NCBI GenBank assembly: GCA_022826185.1
Contig: JAJDVH010000206.1
Span: 1 to 40,739 of the forward strand
Origin: Alphaproteobacteria bacterium
GTDB lineage: Bacteria > Pseudomonadota > Alphaproteobacteria > Bin95
Reading direction: 5' to 3'
Length of the DNA stretch: 40,739 nucleotides
The stretch's first letter is position 1; every line of letters starts with the position of its first letter. The notes beneath the pieces are model-generated. The model did not search any database. It was not told the DNA's origin and was given only the letters and a program-made list of their open reading frames with translations. Below, piece after piece: positions 16,886 through 25,064 of the stretch. Both the position numbers and the translations under genes were made by a program.

Positions 16886-17982
16886 CGCCGCCAGACCTCC
16901 CAGATGTCGTCGCCGGCCCTCTGCCGCGCGTGAAGGCGGAAGCGCGGCGCTTCGCCGGGGCCGTCCGCGCCGAGCGCCCCTATGGCCGGCGCGCCGTCGC
17001 CGCCCATGACCGCGGGCGCGCGGAACCAGTGTATGCGGTCCACCAGGTCCGCCTTCAGCAGCGCCGCCGCCAGCACGCCGCCCCCCTCCACCAGCAGCCG
17101 GGTGAGACCGGCCTCGCCGAGCCGCCGGAGGCCGGCCGCCAGGTCCATCCGCCCGTCCTCGCCGGCAGGCAGGCGGATGAGGCGCACCCCGGCATCTTCC
17201 AGCGCCTTCGCCCGGTCGGCGTCCGCGTCCTCGAGGCAGAGCGCCCAGCAGGGCCGGCCGTCGGCGGCGAGGCGGTGCGTCGGGGGCAGGGTGAGGCGCC
17301 CGTCCGCCACGATGCGCAGCGGCGAGCGGTCCCGGAGCCCGTCCAGCCGGCAGTCGAGGCGCGGATTGTCCATGAGCGCGGTGCGCCCGCCCACCATGAT
17401 GGCGTCATGGCGGGCCCGCAGCCTGTGCCCGGCGGCGCGCGCGGCCGGGCCGGTGATCCAGCGGCTCTCGCCGCCCGGGGCCGCGATCCGCCCGTCCAGC
17501 GTCGTCGCCGTCTTGAGCGCGACCAGCGGCCGGCCCGTCCCGACCCGCGCCAGGAAGCCGGCATTGTCGAACCGCGCCTCCGCTTCGCCCAGCCCGCGCT
17601 CGACGGCGATGCCCGCCGCCTCCAGCCGCCGGAACCCCTCGCCCGAAACGCGCGGGTCCGGATCTCCCGTCGCGGCGACGACGCGCGCGACGCCGGCCCG
17701 GATCAGCGCCTCCGTGCAGGGCGGCGTCTGTCCCCGGTGGCTGCACGGCTCCAGCGTTACGTAGCAGGCCGCCCCCCTTGCGGCCCCGCCGGCGCGCGCC
17801 AGCGCCTCGGTTTCCGCATGGGGCCGCCCGCCCGGCTGCGTCCAGCCGCGCCCGACGACCCGGGTCCCGTGCGCCAGCACGCAGCCGACCGCGGGATTGG
17901 GCCAGACCCGGCCGAGGCCGCGCCGGCCGAGCGCCAGCGCCGCCGCCATATGCGCCGCGTCCGCGGGCGGGGCGTCAGTCAT
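16870..17982 (-). CDS. ribD: Bifunctional pyrimidine deaminase/reductase of riboflavin synthesis
   Basis: RibD carries out the deamination and side-chain reduction steps after GTP cyclohydrolase II. Start ATG 17982 overlaps the nrdR stop by 8 bp and gives 370 residues. The deaminase domain (~1-145) has the zinc site HAETEAL (~50-56) and [11 protein letters not shown] (~78-88), plus [13 protein letters not shown]. The reductase domain (from ~150) has [57 protein letters not shown] and the [18 protein letters not shown] segment that binds NADPH. The frame extends upstream, but that part overlaps nrdR. Confidence 0.96.
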   Translation of the reverse strand: MTDAPPADAAHMAAALALGRRGLGRVWPNPAVGCVLAHGTRVVGRGWTQPGGRPHAETEALARAGGAARGAACYVTLEPCSHRGQTPPCTEALIRAGVARVVAATGDPDPRVSGEGFRRLEAAGIAVERGLGEAEARFDNAGFLARVGTGRPLVALKTATTLDGRIAAPGGESRWITGPAARAAGHRLRARHDAIMVGGRTALMDNPRLDCRLDGLRDRSPLRIVADGRLTLPPTHRLAADGRPCWALCLEDADADRAKALEDAGVRLIRLPAGEDGRMDLAAGLRRLGEAGLTRLLVEGGGVLAAALLKADLVDRIHWFRAPAVMGGDGAPAIGALGADGPGEAPRFRLHARQRAGDDIWEVWRRCSPE

Positions 17983-18433
17983 CCCGGTCGCCGAGCTGCC
18001 CGACAAACTCCTCGAAATCCTTCGCCTCCCGGAAGTCCCGGTAAACCGAGGCGAAGCGCACATAGGCGACCTGGTCGAGGTCGGAGAGCATCTCCATCAC
18101 CATCTCGCCCAGCCGGTCGGAAGGGAACTCGGTCTGTCCGGAGGCCTCCAGCTGGCGCACGAGGCTGGAGATCATGCGCTCCAGCCGGTCGCCGTCCACG
18201 GGCCGCTTGCGCAGCGCGACCGCGACCGAGCGCTTCAGCTTCTCGCGGTCGAACGCCTCGCGCCTGCCGCTGGACTTGAGGATGGTGAGGTCGCGCAGCT
18301 GCACCCGCTCGAAGGTGGTGAAGCGCGCATTGCAGGCCGGGCAGGAGCGCCGGCGGCGGATGACGGCATTGTCCTCGGTCGGACGGCTGTCCTTCACCTG
18401 CGTGTCTTCATGGGCGCAGAAGGGACACCGCAT
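17975..18433 (-). CDS. nrdR: Transcriptional repressor NrdR
   Basis: NrdR senses ATP/dATP and represses ribonucleotide reductase genes. The 152-residue protein has the N-terminal zinc ribbon ([18 protein letters not shown], then the [18 protein letters not shown] segment, ~1-44), followed by the ATP-cone ([20 protein letters not shown] onwards, ~53-140). It starts at ATG 18433, four bases after the end of glyA, and overlaps ribD by 8 bp. The position between glyA and ribD is conserved in alphaproteobacteria. Confidence 0.97.
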   Translation of the reverse strand: MRCPFCAHEDTQVKDSRPTEDNAVIRRRRSCPACNARFTTFERVQLRDLTILKSSGRREAFDREKLKRSVAVALRKRPVDGDRLERMISSLVRQLEASGQTEFPSDRLGEMVMEMLSDLDQVAYVRFASVYRDFREAKDFEEFVGQLGDRDD

Positions 18434-18437
18434 CGCG

Positions 18438-19700
18438 CTAGCTCCCGCAGGCCGCCCCGTAGATCGGGAAGCGCCGGAGCAGCGCCTCGACCCGCTCGGC
18501 CGCGCGCGCCTCCGCCGCCTCGCCGCCCGTCAGCACCTCCACGATCAGCCGCCCCACCTCCCGGAACGCCTCCTCGTCGAAGCCGCGCGTGGTCGCCGCC
18601 GGCGAGCCGAGGCGCAGGCCCGAGGTGACGGTCGGCTTCTCCGGGTCGAAGGGGATGCCGTTCTTGTTGCAGGTGATGCGCGCGCGCTCCAGCGCCTTCT
18701 CGGCCACATCGCCGGTGAGGCCGAGCGGGCGCAGATCGACCAGCAGCAGGTGCGTGTCGGTGCCGCCGGAGACGATCTCCAGCCCGCCTTCCCGCAGTGT
18801 CTGGGCAAGCGCGCGGGCATTGGCGACCACGGCCTCGGCATAGTCGCGGAACCCGGGCTGCAGCGCCTCGCCGAAGGCGACCGCCTTGGCGGCGATGACA
18901 TGCATCAGCGGGCCGCCCTGCAGGCCGGGAAACACCGCCGAGTCGATGCGCCGGCCGAGCGTCTCGTCATTGGTGAGGACCATGCCGCCGCGCGGGCCCC
19001 GCAGCGTCTTGTGGGTGGTGGTGGTGACGATGTCGGCCCAGGGCAGCGGGCTCGGATGCACGCCGGCTGCCACCAGCCCGGCGAAATGCGCCATGTCCAC
19101 CATGAACTTCGCGCCGCACGAATCGGCGATCTCGCGGAAGGGCCGGAAGTCGATCTCGCGCGGATAGGCCGAGCCGCCGGCGATGATGAGCGCGGGCCGG
19201 CGCTCGTCGGCCAGCCGCGCGACCTCGTCGAAATCGATCCGGCTGTCCTGGCGGCGCACGCCGTATTGCGCGGCGTCGAACCACTTGCCGGAGAGGTTGG
19301 GCGCCGCGCCGTGGGTCAGGTGGCCGCCGGCGGCGAGCGACATGCCGAGCACCGTGTCGCCCGGCTTGCAGAGCGCCATGAAGGCCGCCTGGTTGGCCTG
19401 CGCGCCGGAATGCGGCTGGACATTGACATGCGCCGCGCCGAACAGGCGCTTCGCCCGGTCGATGGCGAGCCTCTCCGCCCGGTCCACCCATTCGCAGCCG
19501 CCATAGTAGCGCCGCCCCGGATAGCCCTCGGCATATTTGTTGGTCAGCACCGAGCCCTGCGCCTCCAGCACGGCGCGCGAGACGATGTTCTCCGAGGCGA
19601 TCAGCTCGATCTGGTCGCGCTGCCGGTCCAGCTCCCCGCCGATGGCGGCAGAGAGGTCGGGATCGGCGTCGGCCAGCGGCGTCCGGAAGAAATCGGCCAT
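18438..19700 (-). CDS. glyA: Serine hydroxymethyltransferase
   Basis: GlyA interconverts serine and glycine with tetrahydrofolate, the main one-carbon source. The start is ATG 19700, giving 420 residues, the family norm; the frame extends further upstream without conserved sequence. PLP enzyme motifs include the [20 protein letters not shown] segment (~30-49), [20 protein letters not shown] (~53-72), [14 protein letters not shown] and the PLP-lysine segment [20 protein letters not shown] (~224-243). It is the first gene of the long leftward operon. No riboswitch was recognised in its 5' region. Confidence 0.97.
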   Translation of the reverse strand: MADFFRTPLADADPDLSAAIGGELDRQRDQIELIASENIVSRAVLEAQGSVLTNKYAEGYPGRRYYGGCEWVDRAERLAIDRAKRLFGAAHVNVQPHSGAQANQAAFMALCKPGDTVLGMSLAAGGHLTHGAAPNLSGKWFDAAQYGVRRQDSRIDFDEVARLADERRPALIIAGGSAYPREIDFRPFREIADSCGAKFMVDMAHFAGLVAAGVHPSPLPWADIVTTTTHKTLRGPRGGMVLTNDETLGRRIDSAVFPGLQGGPLMHVIAAKAVAFGEALQPGFRDYAEAVVANARALAQTLREGGLEIVSGGTDTHLLLVDLRPLGLTGDVAEKALERARITCNKNGIPFDPEKPTVTSGLRLGSPAATTRGFDEEAFREVGRLIVEVLTGGEAAEARAAERVEALLRRFPIYGAACGS

Positions 19701-19827
19701 GAGGCAAGGGCTCCCGAGTCCAGCCCCCAGCCCATACCAAATCCCGGCCCTGGCCGCCATAGCGGGAGGCGGAACAGCGGCCGGGGCGCTATTGGCTGTC
19801 CACCGACCGCGGGACCCGCAGGCGCGG

Positions 19828-19992
19828 TCAGCCCGTCTCCCGCTTGGTGAAGCCCTCGAACAGCCCTTCCAGACGGGCCATGCGTTCGCGCAACTCGCCG
19901 ACGTCGCGGCGCACACGGTCGAGCTGGCTCCAGAGGAACGCAAAGCCCGCGATCAGGATGGCGGGCGTCAGCCACGGTTCGAGCGATTCCAC
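19828..19992 (-). CDS. Small single-pass membrane protein with coiled coil
   Basis: From GTG 19992 (AGAGG 6 nt upstream) this is a 54-residue protein. It has one transmembrane segment ([18 protein letters not shown], ~6-23) followed by a heptad-like helix ([20 protein letters not shown]). A longer form from ATG 20058 (76 aa) is possible; its extra N-terminus is basic and looks non-coding. Architecture resembles the 89-residue protein at 26928. Function unknown. It lies upstream of glyA on the same strand, 127 bp away. Confidence 0.55.
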   Translation of the reverse strand: MESLEPWLTPAILIAGFAFLWSQLDRVRRDVGELRERMARLEGLFEGFTKRETG

Positions 19993-20110
19993 CGGCGGCC
20001 TCTTGCTTGGTCGGCTGGCGATGACCCTCACACGCTCCTTCCCGCATCGCAAGCGCAAACCCGCAGGCTGACGCCGCGCCGTCCGCCATGGAGCGGTTGC
20101 GGGCCGGCTG

Positions 20111-20545
20111 TTAGACCTGCAAGTGAGACAGGCTGCGATTGACGGCCACTGCCGAGACGCGGTGTCGGAGCAGATCCATCAGGCTTTCCGCATCCGGAAA
20201 GTTCATCGGGTCCTGCCCGGACTCCAGACTGAGTTCCCACCGCGCATATTCCGCAAGCAGCACCCGCGCATGCTGGGGAACCCGATCTATGACCCCCTTT
20301 AGTATTGGCGAGAGCGTAGGGTCCCAAGCCGCCTCCAGGAGATCAAGCGGGCCTTCCTGAACCTCGTGACACCATTCATCCCAAAGGGTCCTGTAGCCGA
20401 GGCCGTCTCCATAGATTCCGGAAGCGGGGAATCGCTGCAAACGGTAGATCGTGCGGCGAACCAGACCCTGGAATTCGACTTCTCCGTATTTCTGAACGGC
20501 CTTGTGCGCGTCTTCCAGATACTTGAACCACTTGTCATCGGTCAT
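20111..20545 (-). CDS. Small protein downstream of the type IIG restriction-modification gene (unknown function)
   Basis: The 144-residue product starts at ATG 20545 (MTDDKWFKYLEDAHKAVQKY); a TTG ten codons upstream could add residues. It is acidic, soluble and mostly helical, with TIYRLQRFPASGIYGDGLGY (~32-51) and a Trp-rich middle (LWDEWCHEVQEGPLDLLEAA). No catalytic motif is recognised. It follows the restriction-modification gene by 31 bp on the same strand, so it could be a partner, a specificity or control component, or an unrelated passenger. Base composition is lower in GC than the surrounding operons, consistent with acquisition together with the large gene. Its conserved spacing in other genomes would decide this. 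Confidence 0.7.
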   Translation of the reverse strand: MTDDKWFKYLEDAHKAVQKYGEVEFQGLVRRTIYRLQRFPASGIYGDGLGYRTLWDEWCHEVQEGPLDLLEAAWDPTLSPILKGVIDRVPQHARVLLAEYARWELSLESGQDPMNFPDAESLMDLLRHRVSAVAVNRSLSHLQV

Positions 20546-20576
20546 GCGTGCGGCCCCGGCCTCGAAACCCTGCAAG

Positions 20577-23500
20577 TTAGTGCAAGCGCCAACTGCTGCT
20601 CGACCGCATCGTGCGAAGGTGGCCGATCAGGGGCTCCCATGGCAGGTCGAGCGATGCGATTTGCAAGCGGTCGAGTTCCTCCACCAGTTCCGGTACGCCA
20701 GAGAAGAAATCTACATTACGCCATTGCGTCTTCGCGTTGAGCTTTCCGGTGATGCAAGCCGGGATCGCTTCGATCAGCCGTTCTGCAAGGGCCAGTGCCT
20801 CTCGCCGTTCCGGCCCGTCCCGGCGCCATGAGTCAGGGACGCCCATAGCCTCCGCAATGTCGGGGTTCACATGAAATCCGTCATCGACCATCAGCCACCA
20901 TGCGTAAAAGACATGGCCATTCAGCGCCGCCAATGCGAGCCGGCGGTCTTCTTCGTTGCGAAAATGCAGCAGGCTTTCGATCCGCGGCGTTACAATGCCG
21001 GCCGGCAGCGCGGTCACATATTGGTAAGCAGATTGTGGCAAGCCGATAGACATCTTCCGATCACCATTGACTGACGCTAGGCCCCCGACCGAAACGCGCT
21101 GGCCGACCAGGGCCGCAGCCAGCGCTTGCGCCTCAGGTGTAGGGATGCGGAGCCATTGGCCTGCAATCCGGCCGTCGAGGGAGCCGTTGGCAAGCGGCCG
21201 GAAGGGCAGCAGGCTCCGGTTGGCTAGGCAAGCCGCGCGCTCATGCCTTCCGGGCATCTCGAACCAGCGGCGCAGGCCCGTCGTGCGCACATGGCCGCCG
21301 GTCCCGCGACGGGCGGTGAACAGGGTGGCGCGCTGTTTGTTCGGCCAACTCTTGGCGGTCGGCTCCGTGTTGAAGATGCGCCCCGGCGTCATGTCGTAAT
21401 GGCGCAGATCGATCTGCGCAGACAATCCGGCGACCGCCTTGCGCAGCTTTGCATGGTCTTTTCGGAAGGACACGCCGAGCGGCAGCACCAGTTCCACCAC
21501 GCCGCGGTCGGGTTTCGCCAGAACCATGGTGAGTTCGACGAACAGCGCCTCGGTCCGCCCGGAACCGCTCGTCCGATAGCCGCGCGCTTCGGCCTGTTTG
21601 CGTTGCTTCCCGATCAGATCGCCATAGGGCGGATTGCCGATCACAATGTCGAAACCGTCGGACGTATCGCGGCCGAAAATCAGCCGCGGATCGGTTGTTG
21701 CAACGGTATCATCGCGGTCCAGCGGAGACCATGCGGCGAAAGAACGGTATTCGTCCGATACCGGGAGGCTGACGAGATATTCCGCGAAAGCGGCTCGCAA
21801 CCTGCCGTCCTCGGTCAACAGGCGTTCCTTCTGGACTTCATCGTGGGCGTCGAACCAGCGCCGCCGGTTCAACATGATGGCGGCGAGCAGGCGCGGAAAT
21901 TCGGGGTCCGTGTCCAGCAATGTGCCTGCGGTTCCCGGCCGCCATGCGGGATCGGGCACCGTGCCCAGCGCGTCGGCGTTGACGATGCGGGCCTCCAGAT
22001 TGGGCAGGGGCTCCACGCCCGCGCCCTCCGCCGCCTCGATCGCCAGAAAGAGGCGCAACCGCGCAATCTGGGCCGCGAGCGGCTGGATGTCGCCGCCGTG
22101 CAACTGGTCGCGGATAATCGCCCGGACGGTCTGTCCTTTCGTCTGTCGGCTGTCCGTACCGGCCTCGAGCTTGGCGAAAGCCGTCATCAGCGTGTCGATT
22201 ATCCCCAGCAGGAACACGCCGGATCCCACCGCAGGGTCGAAAACCGTAAGCCTGCGAAGCCTGCCGCGAATCTCCTCGCGCATATCGGCCGGCCAATCGG
22301 GAACCGCATCGTCGGTTTCAGAGAAAAGCTGCCGCAATTCGGGTTCCGATACCGGCAATCCATCGTCCCGCAGCAACCGGGCGACCAGGGCGTCCGACAC
22401 CATCGCCGCCACCACGTCGCGGGGCGTGTAGTAGGTGCCTTTGGGCTTTCTGCGGGGCGGCGGCCGGGAGTGATCGACCAGACTCACCAGACGCTCGAAC
22501 AGTGCGCCAAGCAATTCGGGATCGAGAGCCAGGTCGTCCGTGCGGGCCGAATGTTCGTCGAGGGTCCACTCGAACGCCTCCAGAATGTCGAAAAGGCCGG
22601 GGTTGTCCCGGTCGGCGTTCCAATAGGCTTTGTCCGGCAGGTCGATTTCCCTGTCGCCCGGATGCGGCGCGAAGATCGAGCCGTTCAGGAACGGCGTCTC
22701 CCGAAGCAGGGCGTCGATTCCGGCCGACGGGTGCGGGCTGCGCTCATTCTCCGGCCGGTTCAGCGCGTCGTGAAACAGGACCGACAACACCATATTGTGA
22801 TAGCCGGCGTCGTGCTTCGGCGCCGTTCCGAGCGCCTTGCGGATATAGTCGCTGTCGAAGAGCGGCCTCGGAACGAAGCTGTGTTCCTTCAAAATCCATG
22901 CGAACAACACCCGGATCAAATGGCGCACCATGGCCATGTCGTGCGCGCCGCCGGCCTTCCGCTTCATTCTGCCGCCAAGCCACAACTCGATCCGGGCGTA
23001 GAAGTCGCGTTGGAGCGGCCGAATATCGAAAGCCGCCTGCAGCGCCGACAATGTCCGCCGGCTGGCCGACCCGCGCAGGAGTCCTACAACCTTGTCGATG
23101 GTCGCCAATACGCTGGCCGGAGGCATATCGGGGTCGAATTCCGGCGTCATCGAAGTACGGCCTTCGGCATGAAGCGCAAAACGCATTCCCGGTCCCGACC
23201 ATACGGTCAGAAGCAGCGGCCCGCCGGCCCTACCGAAGCCGCGCGCGCCCAGCGCGACATCCCCCTTGCGCAGACGTTGCGCGCCGGTGTCGTCCCGGTC
23301 CCTGAACGCAATTGCAGCCAGACGAAGGCGCGGCCCGACCTGCGGAAGCGGAAGCTCCGATGCTGTTTTGGGCGGCGTGTATTCCGGTCCGAGGGCGCAA
23401 ACAAAACCGGGCTCCCAGTCATGCCTGCGGGCGTCCGCTATCAACCCAGCGACGGGAAGGGAGGCATCGACAAAGTCCGCTTTTCCGCCGGCAAGGGCGT

Positions 23501-24182
23501 TAACAGCGAGGCGCGGTTGCCCGGCGTCTCTGGCGGAGACGACCTCCTTGAGGAATGCCCGCGCAAGAGGGAAACGCGCGGGACGACTGTCGTGCGGAAC
23601 GAAAGAGGCTGCCGCAAGGCGCTGCACGAACTCCAGCACATTGTCAGCGTCGATAAAACTGTCGCCGATTGTATATTCGGCGGTTTGCCGCGCTGAAACG
23701 GTCCCGTTCTGCGAATCGGTGCGACGCTCGTAGAGACGCCAGACCCGGCCGTCGGTCAGGATTCCGACCGTCGAGTCGTCGGCGAGGCGGTGTTGCTCCA
23801 GATAGCGTTGAATCTGCCGGGACGGCGTATCGGCGCGACTGGCGCGGGGACGTTCGAAATCGGCGCCGAGCGGTTTTTCCTCGACAACGAACCGGGCCGG
23901 CAGGCCGCGCGCTTCGGCCTCGGCGAGAGGGACGGCCCAAACGATGCGGTCGGGGGCATTGCCCCTGTCTGCAACCTCCCGGCGCGTATGCGACCGGGGA
24001 TAGCCGAGCGCTTCCAGAATTGGCGCGACAAGATGGTCCTGCGTGTCCGCCTCGGAAGGCTCGGAAAGCGCCTCCAGAATCTTTACACCAGCCGCATAAA
24101 TGCGCCGGACTTCAGCTTCGAGACCGGACAATACGCCCTCGCGGGTCCGGTCGCGGGCGTCTCCATGCCGGGACTGTCTCAT
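20577..24182 (-). CDS. Type IIG-like (Eco57I family) restriction-modification protein
   Basis: This single chain of 1201 residues combines nuclease and adenine-N6 methyltransferase. The N-terminal domain has PDRIVW then FVVEEKPLGADFERP around residue ~100, resembling a PD-(D/E)xK active site. A helical connector follows. The methylase begins near ~580 (KGTYYTPRDVVAAMVSDALV), with SAM motif I at ~649 (FDPAVGSGVFLLGIID) and catalytic motif IV at ~847 (VIGNPPYGDLIG). The last ~250 residues are the likely DNA-recognition domain. Such proteins cleave unmodified foreign DNA at a distance from an asymmetric site while methylating the host's own. The start is ATG 24182 with GGAG 6 nt upstream; a TTG eight codons earlier is possible. 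No separate methylase is nearby. The recognition site cannot be deduced. Confidence 0.88.
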   Translation of the reverse strand: MRQSRHGDARDRTREGVLSGLEAEVRRIYAAGVKILEALSEPSEADTQDHLVAPILEALGYPRSHTRREVADRGNAPDRIVWAVPLAEAEARGLPARFVVEEKPLGADFERPRASRADTPSRQIQRYLEQHRLADDSTVGILTDGRVWRLYERRTDSQNGTVSARQTAEYTIGDSFIDADNVLEFVQRLAAASFVPHDSRPARFPLARAFLKEVVSARDAGQPRLAVNALAGGKADFVDASLPVAGLIADARRHDWEPGFVCALGPEYTPPKTASELPLPQVGPRLRLAAIAFRDRDDTGAQRLRKGDVALGARGFGRAGGPLLLTVWSGPGMRFALHAEGRTSMTPEFDPDMPPASVLATIDKVVGLLRGSASRRTLSALQAAFDIRPLQRDFYARIELWLGGRMKRKAGGAHDMAMVRHLIRVLFAWILKEHSFVPRPLFDSDYIRKALGTAPKHDAGYHNMVLSVLFHDALNRPENERSPHPSAGIDALLRETPFLNGSIFAPHPGDREIDLPDKAYWNADRDNPGLFDILEAFEWTLDEHSARTDDLALDPELLGALFERLVSLVDHSRPPPRRKPKGTYYTPRDVVAAMVSDALVARLLRDDGLPVSEPELRQLFSETDDAVPDWPADMREEIRGRLRRLTVFDPAVGSGVFLLGIIDTLMTAFAKLEAGTDSRQTKGQTVRAIIRDQLHGGDIQPLAAQIARLRLFLAIEAAEGAGVEPLPNLEARIVNADALGTVPDPAWRPGTAGTLLDTDPEFPRLLAAIMLNRRRWFDAHDEVQKERLLTEDGRLRAAFAEYLVSLPVSDEYRSFAAWSPLDRDDTVATTDPRLIFGRDTSDGFDIVIGNPPYGDLIGKQRKQAEARGYRTSGSGRTEALFVELTMVLAKPDRGVVELVLPLGVSFRKDHAKLRKAVAGLSAQIDLRHYDMTPGRIFNTEPTAKSWPNKQRATLFTARRGTGGHVRTTGLRRWFEMPGRHERAACLANRSLLPFRPLANGSLDGRIAGQWLRIPTPEAQALAAALVGQRVSVGGLASVNGDRKMSIGLPQSAYQYVTALPAGIVTPRIESLLHFRNEEDRRLALAALNGHVFYAWWLMVDDGFHVNPDIAEAMGVPDSWRRDGPERREALALAERLIEAIPACITGKLNAKTQWRNVDFFSGVPELVEELDRLQIASLDLPWEPLIGHLRTMRSSSSWRLH

Positions 24183-24329
24183 GCGCCTCTCCGAGGAATC
24201 TCCCAATTCCTACCCCCGCAGCCGTTTTCGCTCAAACCGCAAACGAAAACCACCTGCAAGGCCGCCATCGATAAAGCCGATACAGCCCCGGCCTTTGGCG
24301 GCTCGGCTCCGAGAAAAAGTCAAGAAGTG

Positions 24330-24349
24330 GAAATTTGTTCACAAATTTC
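24330..24349. promoter_or_regulatory. 20-bp AT-rich palindrome upstream of the restriction-modification gene
   Basis: GAAATTTG-TTCA-CAAATTTC is a perfect inverted repeat with 8-bp arms, 148 bp upstream of the restriction-modification start and about 24 bp before the -35-like box of the rightward promoter-hairpin element. AT-rich symmetric sites of this type are usual for dimeric repressors. No controller-protein gene is visible beside it. Confidence 0.5.
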
Positions 24350-24653
24350 AGAAATAATTCCGATTCAGGGGCTTGCGCCTCAGCAAACTGTGCTACTATG
24401 TAAGTAGAAGGAGGCGGCTTCCGCGGGGCCGCTTCGTTTCGCGCCGGCGCGAAAAAGAACCCAACGGAACGGACGGGAGACGTGCGCCCTGCGCCTGGCT
24501 CGCGCGCGGGCAATCAGGCGCGCGAACCGCGCCGGCGCCGACACCCGCCCGCGCCCGCGCGCAGGCGGCCACGCGATACGCGCGGCAAAGGGTCCCGCTC
24601 CGGTGGGGCCGGCGGCGGGAACGGAGCGGAACGGAACGCGAAGGAGGAGCGGC

Positions 24654-24704
24654 ATGGGGGATACGGACGGGCAGCAACGGGGCCGGAGGCGCGGCGGACC
24701 ATGA
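24654..24704 (+). CDS. Tiny ORF ending at the first CATGACA unit (speculative)
   Basis: A 16-codon frame (MGDTDGQQRGRRRGGP) begins at ATG 24654 behind AAGGAGGAG, and its TGA is the TGA of the first CATGACA repeat. Analogous tiny frames end in the same way at 34782-34835 and 35158-35223. Whether they are translated is unknown; the peptides are not similar. Confidence 0.2.
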   Translation: MGDTDGQQRGRRRGGP

Positions 24705-24757
24705 CATCGCATGACATTTCCGGCGGCGCGCATGACGGAACATGACAATTCATGACA
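24700..24757. repeat. CATGACA array with 10-bp period (five units)
   Basis: Units start at 24700, 24710, 24731 (CATGACG), 24741 and 24751. The spacing is 10, 21, 10 and 10 bp, so all units fall on about the same face of the helix. Related arrays are at 34831 and 35219. Confidence 0.85.
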
Positions 24758-25064
24758 CATTGCGGGGGGGTCCCCTGCCGCCGCCCGGCGCGCGCCTGTC
24801 CCCGCCCCGGATGCCCCCTTTCGTCATGGCCGGACTTGTTCCGGCCATCCATTTCCGCCGCCGCAATGGCCCCGGAGGAGATGCCCGGAACGAGTCCGGG
24901 CATGACGATATGAGGGCATGGAGACCTGCGGTCATTGATCGAAACCCGAACGGACTGCGGCCGGAAAACTCCCCTCCCGCCGAGCGGGAGGGGAGAAAAA
25001 GGGGCAGTCGCCCGCCGGGCGGAAGCGACGCGCAGAGGAGTGCCCGTCCGCCCCGGCCCCCGCC
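24758..25064. other. Intergenic region with long imperfect inverted repeat
   Basis: No gene. An inverted repeat (24822-24848 with 24881-24907, ATGCCCGGAACGAGTCCGGG type) is a degenerate relative of the perfect one at 34907-34999. Blocks near 24935 (ATTGATCGAAACCCG) and 24974-24999 (CTCCCGCCGAGCGGGAGGGG) recur at 12.2-12.4 kb. These are dispersed palindromic repeats, downstream of metY. Confidence 0.6.

Larger units (their letters stand above)
24373..24760 (+). repeat. Dispersed element copy A: promoter, hairpin, 47-nt core, CATGACA array
   Basis: Elements in order: a -35-like TTGCGC (24373-24378) and -10-like TACTAT (24394-24399, spacer 15). Then a GC hairpin GGCGGCTTCCGCGGGGCCGC (24413-24432). 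Then a core at 24511-24557 that matches 34630-34676 at 46 of 47 positions. Finally a CATGACA array from 24700. A parallel order is found in copy B at 34474-34850. Long ORFs here are arginine/proline-rich and differ in frame between copies, so DNA or RNA structure, not protein, seems conserved. Confidence 0.6.

Noticed and set aside
19701-19827. FMN, TPP or glycine riboswitch before glyA and the rib genes
   Set aside because: None of the conserved core sequences of these riboswitches was recognised by eye; only a covariance search could settle it.
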